Shown here piece by piece: positions 31,861 through 42,923 of a DNA stretch of 64,000 bases. Positions within the stretch are counted from its first letter, which is position 1. Each line of letters starts with the position of its first letter. Source of the stretch: Ceriagrion tenellum (taxonomy: Eukaryota; Arthropoda; Insecta; Odonata; Coenagrionidae); the NCBI GenBank assembly GCA_963169105.1, contig OY720640.1, positions 60,327,527 through 60,391,526 on the forward strand. Reading direction: 5' to 3'. The notes beneath the pieces are model-generated. The model was given only the letters and a program-made list of their open reading frames with translations, had not been told where the DNA came from and did no database searches. The translations under genes were made by a program, and so were the position numbers.

Positions 31861-33619
31861 TTTAAAAAAATACAAAAAGCAATTGCGGTAATGAGGCTGG
31901 ATACAGGGTACGTTGCTTTATATCTAAACCACCGTTTGTCTCTTCCTTATTCTTCAACTTTCTAGCCACAAGGTGAACCTGGCCCGGAGTAGTCATTCAT
32001 CATTGCTCCAGCCAATTAGCCTGCAGTGGTCATCAGATCTTTTTTATATCCTCTCCACCAGCTTAAAGTTGCAGTACATGAGAAGTTTGACCTAGAAAGA
32101 GTACCGTAAATCGGGGTGAAGACAGTGCGAACAAGACAATTTCGAATTGATAAGGAATTGGCGGGCTAACGGAGGAGTGAGGTTCACTATTGCTGTTGGT
32201 TCATGCACTGGGCATTTTTTGGCAAAACCAGGTAGTGATTTATCCGCGATTCTTAGTTTCAGCTCAAGTTTGTTATATTATATTAGTCTTCAGTGCTATC
32301 ACGTTATCGTTACAACATCGCCTAACTCATTTGTTGTGCTATCCTGGTCGATAATATCGCCGAGTATGTATTTGTCCTTGCTCTAGAAACTACACGAGTG
32401 TAATTATCGTAGAAAACGTAAATATGTGTTTTTCGTTTTTTTTATTCTCTAAAAGGTCTTAAGAATTGCAGTTATCGAGGTGAATATGGTACATCGACGA
32501 TTTATGTTCATTTCTAGATTCCGTCTGTCTGTTAACTACTTTCTTGGATGCCTCGGGCTTATCAGTAAAAACTGGACTCTGGAGGCATAAGCGAAGGTAA
32601 TCCGGGAGTGGCTATGGGTGACCTTCTCAATATTATAAAGGGAAAAATTTTGCGTATTGTTGCATGTTCGGAAATACAAAGTTAATGGGAGCACTTTCCG
32701 TTTCTCTGCATAGTTTATCTCAGTACGAATATTAAAATTTAGTGATCATAGAGAACAGTGAAGGGAAATTACCGGCTATTCTGCGGTCGCAAATTGCTCT
32801 CAAAAAGCTTTAAAACCTACCTATCTACCCGGAAATTGGGTAATCTGTGACAACGTTTAAATACTCAAATTATGCCCAGAGAATAAACGTCCAGAAAGAT
32901 CCAGAACACCTTGAGAAAGTTGTGTAGGCTAACGCCACTAAAATACTCAATGGAGATTGCAATGGTTTTGAAACATGGCCAATGCTTTTCTCTGGAACAT
33001 CTAATATGCATATCGTAAGGCGTTTCTCAAGAGTTTAGGATTTGTTGGTGTCCGAGCCTGAAACTAATACTATGAAGCTGAAATAGAAGCCATTGTCTAC
33101 GTGTTCTTGACGATAAACTTTCGTGCGCTATCTTCACCCCTTTTAGCGGGGTGAAGATGTTTCTTGGTAAACTTTTTTTTAATAGCGGTTATATTGCTGT
33201 TAATTTGTACGTGAAGTGATTAGCTGATAAATTAAGTTCACTCAGTAAAAATCTCATCGAAATAAAAGAAAGTTGAGAGCTGGAGACCTAAAAAAAAAAA
33301 CAAATAATACCGGCTTCTCTCATGCCGACGTTAACTTTAAAAAGTGGTCACCATTACATGAAGTGAGTAAAAAGTTAAGTATTTGCGGGTGATGATAGGA
33401 GAGAATGTCAACCAAGCATGAGAAAGGTACTTGAATGAGTACTTAAAATTATTGCCGTACTCTTTCGGGGCGGATTCAGTAAAAAAATAAATATTTTATT
33501 CTCGGGAGATAGGTGGATAAAGCTGACGATTATTTCATCCTTCTCAATCCTTGCATTCCTATTTTGCTTCATTTAAATTCATTTACCAATGCTCCGTGCA
33601 CGACCATAAAGTTTCTTCT
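31861..33619. other. No supported gene
   Basis: AT-rich. Only one short hydrophobic frame (32147-32386) is present. I see no repeat partner. Confidence 0.45.
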
Positions 33620-33840
33620 TTATGGATTTTATTTCCCCCGTATTATCCCATGGCTTTCTCAGACTTCCCTTTCCTCCCACACGAGTCACTCTATCGTATA
33701 TCTAGTTCCTTATTCGCTTCTCATCCATTCCCGTATCTTGGTCAAACCAATGAAGCACGCTCCTGCCATATATGTCCCTTACTGGAGTATCCAGCCCAGT
33801 TCTTTCATCACCCATTCATTCCCGACCGTATCAATTCTGC
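33620..33840 (-). mobile_element. LINE C-terminal remnant
   Basis: One minus-strand frame reads LHWFDQDTGMDEKRIRN, stop, IYDRVTRVGGKGSLRKPWDN. This fits the L-x-WFGHV-x-RMDEKR...IY...GGRGRPRKPW-x-D pattern that ends many LINE polyproteins. About 60 codons can be followed. The opposed plus-strand frames of 112 and 103 codons are shadows. Confidence 0.45.
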
Positions 33841-34015
33841 TTTTAACGTAAAGACTACTTAGATACCCCGTTTCCACTGTGGGAGAAAGTGAAGAATTTT
33901 GGATTAAGAAAAGAGGAAATATATAGGAAGAGCTTGAAAGAGAACTAATAATGGGAAATTTTTTTGGTGAGGAAAAAAGAGAAGACTTAGTTTTGGAGGA
34001 ATTTAAGGCAGGTAG

Positions 34016-34105
34016 ATGTGCGAATTTCCACAGAGAAAAAATCATCCGCCTTGACCGGGATCCCGGTCAAGGCGGATGATTTTTTCTCTGTGGAAATTCG
34101 CACAT
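34016..34105. repeat. 90-bp perfect palindrome made of two SINE1 tails
   Basis: Bases 34016-34060 are the exact reverse complement of 34061-34105, with no spacer. The centre is GGGATCCC. Each half, read outward (TCCCGGTCAAGGCGGATGAT...), matches the post-box-B part of SINE1 at 352-398 and 38175-38200. The structure is two SINE tails joined head to head at box B. It could be biological (template switching) or a cloning or assembly artefact. Confidence 0.85.
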
Positions 34106-35588
34106 TTGTGCATTGCGGGTGACTCCGTAAAAGTGAAACTCCGTGGCTAGTCCCGGATAGCTTAAAATTTGGCAGGTAGATATTTATCGGACGGGTGTCA
34201 GCTAAACTACAATCTCTACCAAATATTCTTTTAGATGCAACAGATTTCCTCTCATACATTTATTTTTGTTCATTTTAAAAGAACTTTAAAATTTAAAAAA
34301 ATTAGAATAATCTATGTTAGGTCATGAAAGTGTTCACATGATGATTTTGTTTCACTAACTCGATTTCCAAAAAAAAATTGATTAGGTAGGGTTTTTGAGT
34401 GCGAAATGTTATAACCTTAAATGTCTCTCAGTGCCTCGATGGTGGAGCAAGGGGTGGGTTTAAAAATTGATTTAAAAATTTATTTTCAGGGCGCCAGGTG
34501 ATTTTAGAAAAATCACCACCAAAGTCCACAGAACACTAAGGATGATCAGAATAGGAAAACAACCAAATTAAAGATCAAAAAATATCTTTATAAATCCTCA
34601 AAATTTCTTCTCGGTACAAAACATGTATACTCTGGACCAGCACGACAATCCCACTCCCGCGCATGTAACTAAACTAACCGTTACCAAGCAAATCAAACCG
34701 ATAAAATCCAGCCTAGGCCCTACAGTTTTATTTAATAAATTAAAAGTATATACAAAATGTTACATTAAACGTTACAATTTTCCATAAATGAAGAAAAAAA
34801 TAACAGAACATCAATGGCCCAACGTGAAAATAAAGTAAAGGCAGAAAACATCCGTACATTTTTAAGCGTTGAGGTGATTCTTTTGTTAGCGACAAGATTG
34901 ATAGGTAATGCATGTAATGATCACTTCAGACTAATAAATTTCAAATAAATTATCACTCAATTCGAGGGAAAAATGTCATGGAACTACCATTTATGTGGTG
35001 GAATACCTAGGATAAATGTTTTAAAAAAGTTATTACTGGCACTCTAAACGTCTGCGGGTGAAAAAAAAAATTTTACCCCTCCCTAGCTATCTTCTTCTCC
35101 CTTAGCCAGGGTGCTGTGTCCTCACGCCTCGCCGGCCTCTTTCGGCACTCCCTTCGTGGGGCGAACGACGGTCGGGAAATTGTCGCCTTCCTCTCCTCTT
35201 CTGACCCTTCGCCTTTTATAGGGAAAGGGTCACCTGGGGAGAAGGGCGGTCGGTAGAGGGACGGAATGTAGGTCGGTCGAAAGGTTTTGGGATGACTTCA
35301 AGCGAGGATGTTTCCCCTCCCAGTGGCCGTGCGAAAAGTGCCAACCATTCGTTTTCATTTCGCGCGGGGAAATGAGTAGAAGCGTTCCCTACAGAATAAG
35401 ATCCGCATGATGTTTCATTGGCTCTGAACTAGGGAAAGCGATTCCAATTGTTTTTACGAATATATGCCTTTGGTTGGATCTGTATTAATCATAGATATGG
35501 TGGAAAATTGGGGTTTTTTATCAAAGCAGTTGATAGTGGCGTTACGTTGTGGAACGACGAGAAGAAATAACTCATAATGAAAGCGTTA
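34106..35588. other. No supported gene; GC-rich patch at 35090-35300
   Basis: The left part is AT-rich. At 35090-35300 there is a GC-rich stretch (CTTTCGGCACTCCCTTCG and neighbours), with no open frame of note and no recognised promoter motif. Confidence 0.4.
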
Positions 35589-35750
35589 TACAGTTCCACT
35601 GTGCGTTTTAATGCTGTCTACTGGTTTTGACTTCTATAGCGTCATTTTCAAGACGAACAGGAAGTAATATGCGTAATGTTTTTCTGAATGAAAATGACGC
35701 TATAGACGTCGAAACTGATGGACTGCATTAAAACATAGTGAACTGTACAC
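35589..35750. mobile_element. Foldback hairpin with GACG-CGTC-GAAAC box
   Basis: The arms at 35589-35651 and 35690-35750 are inverted with several mismatches; the shared core is CTATAGCGTCATTTTCA. The spacer is 38 bp. The right arm reads ATGAAAATGACG, CTATAGA, CGTCGAAAC. GACG and CGTC form a 4-bp stem directly before GAAAC. The block CATTAAAAC...GTGAACTGTACA follows. Confidence 0.75.
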
Positions 35751-36039
35751 GTTTTTATTCGGGTTTTTTAATGCTCAGGATGCTAATCCTCTATAATATC
35801 ATATTAAGCCGTTATCCCACGGTCAATTTGTTGTATAAATTTAGTATGCAAGTTTGATACAACCGATGAAGGTCATGTGATTTTGTGGAATTACATCATA
35901 ATATTTACGGTCCAAAGTTTCTATAATCCAAACAAATGGAACGTGCTCTTTATCTCCATCTTAATTTCAAGCAAAAAATCAGAGGTCTCCGAAAAAACTA
36001 AATATAAACGTGACCATTGATGAGAAAATGCTATAGCAA

Positions 36040-36610
36040 ATATCATTCTTTAGATACCTCGAAAGCGCTAGAACATTTAATGGAAGTTGTATGGAGGAAA
36101 TAATAAGTAGAATATCTCTGGGAACGGCAGCCTTCAGTAAAGTCAAGCAACTGATATCAGCCAAATCAGTCAACGTGGGCATAAGGGAAAGATTTGAAAA
36201 TTGTTTTATTGGAAGTGTGGTGATTTATGGAGCAGAAACGGACAGTCAGGAGGGAAGAGGAGAAATTTTTGAGGGATTTGAAATGTGGCAATTGAGAAAA
36301 ATGGAAATAATGAAATGGAGTGATAAAGTAAGACGCGAGAAAGTGTTGGCAAGGATAAATGAGAAAAATATTTTGAGATCAATAAGAAAGAGGAAGGCGA
36401 TATAGATGGCACGTCCTCGGAAAAGACTGCCTGCTGAAAAGAATATTTGAAAGAAATATATGGGAAAAAGAGGAAGACAAAGAAATTATATGTTGACGGA
36501 CATAAAGAATGTCAGGAGTTACGAAGAGCTGAGGGGAGCAGCACTGGACACACCATCATTGAGGGAGCAGTACAGTTGAAACCAGTCAAAGGATAGACTC
36601 TCCTTAGAAG
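36040..36610 (+). mobile_element. LINE reverse transcriptase, C-terminal fragment (lineage A)
   Basis: It reads FFRYLESARTFNGSCMEEII, RISLGTAAFSKVKQLI and SAKSVNVGIRERFENCFIGS, then FEMWQLRKMEIMKW and VLARINEKNILRSIRKRKA. The stretch GAETDSQEGRGEIFEGF (about 36229-36279) is out of frame compared with the 22-kb copy, as a small deletion and a later compensating shift would produce. The end (VRSYEELRGAALD) lies in a different frame, followed by a shared 3' UTR. It lies in the same orientation as the 22-kb copy. Confidence 0.8.
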
Positions 36611-37500
36611 AAGAAGGCCCTTTTGGCCCCTCTGTGGGCCTGTTTGTAATTAACTTTTACTTTCTTAAGAAAAGCATTGGATTCGTTGCAGAGGTTTCTC
36701 GTTTTTAATCAAATGCGCTCATGACGTTGTCTTGGAATTTTTAGTGCTAGTAGGCTTAGAAAATGAGTTTTTTTCATTCTTCCATTTGAGTAATTTTACG
36801 TTTCTTGTTTGCTAAAATTTGAGTTTTTTTTTTGCTACTTGATTTCTTCCTATTGAAATTCAAAAGGGGCCATATACTAGGTAGCCTTATGCGTAAGTGA
36901 TGCTCCATTGTTTTGTGTTTGGTCGGCATTTACTAATCGAGTGCATTTTTTAATATTTAGTGCTCAACTGTCCAGAGTAAATTTGAAGATTTGGACGTCG
37001 TGAAGGTTCACAAAGCTATAGGCTCTGGCTTCTTGGTGGTGAACGTTCAGCCACTTCTATATGCGTTCGTCTCTAAGATTTTATCCCCGAAAATTTCATC
37101 GAAATTTATCTTCTTCCCCAATCCTTCATCTCCGTTGGCGTCGCGGGGAAAGGTTTTTGCGTCGTGGCTGATCGGATTTGCATCAGCCGGAGAGAAAGGG
37201 TTGATTTGAAATAATGGATGTCTGCTAGCGGGCGTCGCCTCGGAGAGAGATAGAGGACCTTCGCTGAAACATCGTCCGTTTAACTTTGCCCATCCATAAA
37301 TCACTTCTCCTTGAATTTGTAGTATAATTTGAAGGAAATCTGTTTTTTTTCTTCCTCTTCAACCAGATTTCCCCGATGATTTGTCGCAAGGTGCCTTTGT
37401 TTCGTAACCTTACTAGAAAGTGGAAATTGGTTGATAAACTCTTCGTTTTTAGGCTGCACTTCTGAGAAAATCTCAATATTCACTGCTATAATAGCAGCGC
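36611..37500. other. No supported gene
   Basis: Frames of 60-85 codons overlap on both strands at 36991-37483, with no motif. I see no repeat partner in the window. Confidence 0.4.
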
Positions 37501-37733
37501 TTATAATGTTAAAGGTTACTCGGGTTTTCCTCCGGGTCTAACTCTCCATTTCGGCCGACGTTTCGATGAGCGAGTACTTCATCGTCATCAGGGCATCATG
37601 CCATTATCGTCATCGTCATCACCTTCATGATGCCCTGATGACGATGGACATCGAAATGTTCATGGAAACGTTCACGGACAAGACGGAGAGTTTGACCCGG
37701 TGGAAAATCCGAGTAACCTTTAACATTATAATA
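37501..37733. mobile_element. Foldback element with CCTGATGACGATG box
   Basis: The arms (about 37501-37600 and 37624-37733) share TATAATGTTAAAGGTTACTCGG, the CCGGGT...AACTCTCC block and CATCGTCATCAGGGCATCATG, with indels between them. The spacer is about 23 bp of CATCGTCATC-type repeats. The right arm gives CCTGATGAC, then GATG-GA-CATC, then GAAATG. The left arm on the minus strand gives a longer stem, then CATCGAAACG. The plus frame 37566-37760 is noncoding. Confidence 0.75.
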
Positions 37734-38027
37734 CACTGGAAAGCCTTAGATTTTTCTTGACTGTGCTCACACTTTTGTGCTATTTTCTTCCCCTCATTTG
37801 ACTCGTTGTAATGGCTTTAGGCACCACCAGGTACAAGAAATACTTGTAATAGCACAGTAAATTTGAAAATCAGTAACCTTTCCACCACCTTCGGCCCCTG
37901 ATCCATGGTTTGACTGCCCCTATCCTATTTAACACTCCGCGAACCATTTTAAGTATTTGGTTATAACCATGACAGTAATCAAGGATAATTAAACTAATGT
38001 ATATTGGCTTTCCTTAAAGTAATATTG

Positions 38028-38075
38028 CCGTTCGTCGGCGAAACGTATTGTTCATATGAGATAAAATTTTCCAAT
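38028..38075 (+). repeat. Single hairpin box (GCCG-CGGC-GAAACG)
   Basis: GCCGTTCGTCGGCGAAACG forms a 4-bp GCCG/CGGC stem before GAAACG, followed by GAGATAAAATTTTCC, as in the other family members. The 5' CTGATGA half is degraded to TAATATT. Confidence 0.4.
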
Positions 38076-38107
38076 CGTTGCACGTACAGGTGAATGGTAC
38101 GAAGTCA

Positions 38108-38200
38108 CGAGCACGACTTGGTGGTGTAACTGACTGACGCACCTGACCGGCAATTGGGAGATCCGGGATCGAATCCCGGTCATGTCAAATGATTTTTCGT
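38108..38200 (+). mobile_element. tRNA-derived SINE head (SINE1)
   Basis: Box A lies near GTGGTGTAACTGACTGACGC (38120-38139) and a good box B near GGGATCGAATCCC (38165-38177). CGGTCATGTCAAATGATTTTT follows, which matches the SINE1 tail elsewhere. The 3' part does not pair with the 5' end, so it is not a tRNA gene. It is better preserved than the copy at 290. Confidence 0.65.
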
Positions 38201-41200
38201 GGGGCATTTCAAACTTTGAAGATAGCATTTGTAGATTATAAATTTTTGAATGAATCCTTCTTAAAATATTTTTAAATTAATACATTAACCAAAAAAATAA
38301 GGCTTTGCTATCTTCTTAAATTTTATTTTCATGTTCAGGTATTCGTCCGTTGGAAAATTTTTACCTTCGGTCATTATTCATGAAACACTGTTATTTATAT
38401 TTTGAATATTCATGTGCTAATTTAATGAACTTATATTTTGCTAATTTTAGTCACTCTTTTGCAAGTTTTATTGAAAATAGTATTTTCTAGATTTTGATGC
38501 AAAAATTTTAAGTACAAGTATTTTTAATTCAGTTATTGAAATTTGTTTCTTTTTAACTTAGGCCAAAATCTTTGAACATTGTAGGGTTGAAATTTAATGT
38601 TGAAATCCCATATGGGTGATCTTTCGAAAGACAAGGGAAATAAACGGGATGATGAGTTGAACAAAGATGGAGCTTGAGAAGGATAAATGTGTGCGGGAGG
38701 AAATTGTACGCAAGTACTTGCAATTAATCAAGCTGGTATCACAAAAATGTTTAGGCTATAATTGATGGTAATTACCAGGTACTCTTTACTAGTAGAAGTA
38801 CCAGGTACTCTTTACTAGCTAATAAGGAAGAGGACGAGGGTGATATGTGAATGCTGAAGCTGCGAGTCGCTGGAGATAAGGTTAACATGGCAGTGCAAGA
38901 GATTCGTATAAGGGTTCTTTTTTCGCTGAAACAACTCTTTTCTCTATAAAGAGAATGGCTTATTCACTTTAAAAGTCAAGTTCTTGTATTTACGTTGTTG
39001 AATTTTTGTGGAAAATATTTTTTCAAGTGGGCGCATGATCTGACTTAATTTTCAGACCTCTTCTTTGTTTTATATTTGTTATTTACAAATGTTGACTGAG
39101 TCAAGCCGATATTGCCATTGCCATAATTAGATGAACGGTGTCGTGCGTATGCCGGCGAGAAAAAGGCTATCGAGGTGTGTAAGCAACTGAAGCATTACCG
39201 ATTCATATATCTCAGAAATGTCCGGCGCGTAATTTGGTGGGGTTTTATTTCTTGTGGAATGGCTGATGTGCTCCCCTGAAGCATTTAACTGTCCTCTTAT
39301 CCTGTGAAAGGATACAGTTGCACTTTCACTGGGCGAGGTCCTCGCTAATTGAAAGGTCAGGAATCCCTAATGGCGATGCTTTTATCGAATTTCGACTCGT
39401 CGGCCTCACGATGGGAGTTTTAAATTAAAACTTCAATTAGGGGTTGACGGGGACGAATCGACCCGGCCCATTAGAGGAATTTGATGATTCCTGATAGCTT
39501 TGCGGTGAGTAATGATCGCGTGAGATAAAAATACCATGGAAACACCGGAGCATGCCTCAACAAAACGAAGGGTTGCCGCTCATTGATGCAGGTGCTCTCA
39601 CGAGATGTGCAAGTCCGTCTTGTTAACATCACCTCCACATTTTTCGCAAGTACATCTTGCGCCATTTCTATCTGTTTTTACGTGATTAATTTCTCTGAGT
39701 GAATTCATTAACCGGGGAATGAGTCTTTGGTGATATCTTCGTATATCTACCTTTAAGTTTATTTCCAAACTGAGGTACTTATCGATAAAAATATTTTTCG
39801 CGTACAATCATTGATGATTTGAGATTGTTTTTAGGATTGGAATATATCTTACTAGGTTAAAGACCTTACATTATGCTAATTTAATAGACTTTTGCAAATT
39901 TCGTGTGATACTTCTTCTGGTAGTGTGGTCTGGTCTAGCAAAAATACTTCTGGTCCTCATGTCATAATATTCAAAGTATTCGCTAATTCCAAATAGGTTT
40001 TGTTGGAGTCATTGCATTATTACCCTCAACATTTATGTATCGATTTTTTTTAATATTGTCTAATGATTAATAAATGCACTTATTTAATCTAAGGAAATGT
40101 TTTCCTTGATTTTGTTAAGGAGCGTAATAAAAGTTGAAGCGGAGCATGCCGGTAAACGAGCAGTTTTAGAATGTTTGGAATTGGCTGCCCGTTTTAGTGG
40201 CGCTACTGTTTTCTTCATTATTCTGAATTGATTTTCAAGCATAGAAAATGATTTTCGCGTTGAAAATGTGGTTTTATGATGTATTGATTCTTCAAACTTT
40301 AATTTAGACCGTTGCTTCCGGCATTATACGAAGTGATGCACAATCCTATAGTGTTGAGTAATGGTTTAAACGATTATCGCACGTACATACAATTTTTTAA
40401 AAATGGTTTCTCATGCAAAAACGTTTGATGTAATTAATAATTACCGGTGTGCATACCTTGGTTCACTGCTACCTAGAGCGTCATGCGGGTTTCAAATGGT
40501 GGATCGACCTTTTGATATTGAGGTCAGCTGTGAAATAAGCGAGTTCATGAAACGGACAAGCAGGCATGCGAAAAAAGCGGCGGTTTCTACGAGGTTATTG
40601 GGGGCCATCCTCGTGTAATATGGTAAGTAAGTGCTATGAAAAGCCGTGAAGAACCGTGGATTGACGAATGCTGCCGGTAGCCTGGAGGAGGGATAGCACC
40701 TCATCTTCTCCAGAGTGATAGTGGAGGCCGCGCGAGTTGAGACAGCGACACTCATTAAACTGTAGGTGTAGTCAGTCATTTGCCTACGAGTCTGTGTTAG
40801 TTTCTGCGAGCTTCAAGGATACGGTAAACCATCAACATATTATCCCGAGTAAAAACAGGTATTCATATTTCTCTGATGTGTTTAATAATAAAGAACGTGG
40901 CTAGCCTCTCGCGTGTAAAATATTCCGTAGGTCAGCTAGTCCTCCATCCGAATCTCAGGGCGGGGACCACTCGAGAATCAGTCAACGATAAACAGCGGAT
41001 TGGAGACAATGGAGATGTCGTGTTGTTGAAGAAAGATAAAGATCCATTGGGTGGAAAGAATTTTGGAATTTTGAGAATTTGCGAGGAAGGAAGAACCCAA
41101 AATTATGACGGAGAAGAAAGATGAATTATCTTTTTGAACACATTTGCGGCGCAATTTCATATTGGAATCAATAATGAGAGGACAAAGTAATGGCGAGAAT

Positions 41201-41259
41201 TACCAACGAAGATGAAGAATATAGTCAATTGTCTCAGTCGTGACTTCATGGAATTTACT
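38201..41259. other. No supported gene; small tandem duplication at 38773-38818
   Basis: TACCAGGTACTCTTTACTAG is repeated at 38773-38792 and 38799-38818 (26-bp period). Otherwise only frames under 100 codons are present, including an opposed pair at 40403-40779, without recognised domains. Confidence 0.45.
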
Positions 41260-41545
41260 TTGTATTGTGAATGATGTAACTTTTTTATTCCATATAAATT
41301 TTATTTAAGACGACCCGGGTTTCGAAGTGGCACGACATCATCAGGTACCCATTCCCCTAAGCTTTCCCTCACTTCCTTCCTTACCCTCCTTCCTTTCTCT
41401 CTCACCTCTTCCTCCTCCATTATGCTCTGCGTATATATTCTTCTTCTTCTCTGTAATGTGTACCTGATGATGACGTCCCGCGTTGAAGCCCCGATCGTCT
41501 TAAATAACATTGATTTAGAATGACAAAGTTACTTCATTTACAATG
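41260..41545. mobile_element. Foldback element with pyrimidine-rich loop
   Basis: The arms at about 41260-41348 and 41460-41545 are inverted with moderate divergence: ATTTAAGACGA-CC-GG, then CATCATCAGGTAC at the inner end. The box reads CCTGATGATG on both strands. The right copy has GTTGAAGCCCC where the family has CGAAACC, so it is mutated. The 110-bp spacer is almost pure C and T (41349-41425), which parallels the purine tract in the 11-kb element on the opposite strand. Confidence 0.72.
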
Positions 41546-41589
41546 AATATGAATAATATAACATACCAAGCAAGCAATGAAGGTCGTCA

Positions 41590-41690
41590 AATTGAAAAAA
41601 TGTTGGAATGAATCGGTTAGCTGATAGGAGATTGGAGTGGAGAGCTGAAGCCAGCCAGTCTTCGGATTGTTGGCTACTGATGATGATGCT
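41590..41690 (+). mobile_element. LINE 3' end remnant
   Basis: The plus strand reads NRLADRRLEWRAEASQSSDC, which resembles the last residues of many arthropod LINE polyproteins (NRLADRR-x-W-x-x-x). A short TGATGATGATG tail follows (41681-41691). Only this terminal piece is present. Confidence 0.45.
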
Positions 41691-41758
41691 GGGAATATTC
41701 CGCATTTTATCCCGTAATGGAATTAATGATTGGATGGATAATTAAGATCAAATGGCTG

Positions 41759-42048
41759 AATAATTAAGAGCCACTCGAGACGAAAATAATGTCGATTCCT
41801 CTTCCATTTCATCCTTGTCTTTGGTCCCCTCTTGTCCTATTTCGCTGATCATTTGCAGATTTTCGTCTCGTTTTTATTCCGGTCTTAGCTCGGGAAACCA
41901 CAAGTGGCGTAAATTTAGGCCATAACTCATGGAATTAGGTTTCATTTTAATCATATACTTTGACCCTTGGACTGATATATTTGTTGTATTACCTGTTCAA
42001 GTATTGCATGAACATTGCCTCGATAATAATTTCTGTTGAATTCCATGG
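41759..42048 (+). repeat. Local duplication, copy 1
   Basis: It aligns with 42549-42923: TAATTAAGA, CTCTTCCAT, then CCCTCTTGTCCTATTTCG and GATCATTTGCAGATTTTCGT, and further to AATTTCTGTTGAATCC. This copy lacks about 85 bp present in copy 2 after TTTCGTCTCG. Confidence 0.7.
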
Positions 42049-42548
42049 CTGAGCCTTTAACCCATTTCACGTGGATTACTCCTTGTAATTTTTCATATAT
42101 TTCATGAATTGTAAATCTGTATTAAAAAAATAATCAAATACTGCCGTCCTCGTTCATTGTATAATGCATACGTACTCGACCTCCTTTTGAACCTTTCCCT
42201 GGAGTTGCAAATGATTTTCAAATTTATGCAGTCCAGATAAATGGGGCCACCTCGAATGCTCACTTATATCCTCCGCAGATTTATCAGTCTGGGCCGCAAT
42301 TGGAGCAAACCATTGCCATTTACATAGGTAAAGTACTTTAATGTGTTCCATTTCACCTTTAAACTGTCTTATAGTTTCAGGATTTGCTGCAGGACTAATT
42401 AATTTGCCGAGAGTTTTCAAGTGAGGATTCCGTGAAGTGAAATCTCAGGGAGTTGAAAGGATGACTATGGCCGAATAGAGGACTGCCCTCTTAATCTTGC
42501 TCATGAATTGAAATGGAATAAAGTGTGTTCAGGACAAGTTTAGCCGCA
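42049..42548. other. Spacer with an 88-codon minus-strand frame, not recognised
   Basis: The frame 42420-42154 (minus) has balanced composition (ETIRQFKGEMEHIKVLYLCK, SEHSRWPHLSGLHKFENHLQ) and looks more protein-like than most short frames here. It starts at a TTG and has no domain I can name. It could be a relic of a mobile-element protein. Its position between two direct repeats may indicate an insert. Confidence 0.2.
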
Positions 42549-42923
42549 GTGCTTGATAATTAAGAACGACGCGAGAGGAAAGTAATGTGGAATTTCTCTT
42601 CCATCTGTTCCGTTACTTTGGCCCCCTCTTGTCCTATTTCGCCGATCATTTGCAGATTTTCGTCTCGTGTTTCCGGTGTTAGCTGAAGAAACTGAACACC
42701 TTGTCTGCGAGATCCGATATAGATGAAGTTCCTCCTTCAGCAAACTCAGTACGAAGAGCTGGCAAGAAATATTTTAATCAAACGGCTTCTCTAAAGTTAG
42801 GCCGTCACTCATGGATTTCCGTTTCATGTGAATCATTTACTTTGACCATATGACTGATATATTAATTGCATTACTTCTTCAAATATTACATGAGCATTGC
42901 CCCAATATTAATTTCTGTTGAAT
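42549..42923 (+). repeat. Local duplication, copy 2
   Basis: This is the second copy of the 41759-42048 unit, in the same orientation, starting 790 bp further on. It carries extra sequence at about 42690-42780. The copies are clearly diverged, so the duplication is old. Confidence 0.7.

Noticed and set aside
38108..38200. True tRNA gene
   Set aside because: The 5' and 3' ends do not pair, and SINE1 tail sequence follows box B.
41759..42923. LTR retrotransposon
   Set aside because: The direct repeats lack TG...CA ends, a primer-binding site and a polypurine tract, and no gag or pol was seen between them.
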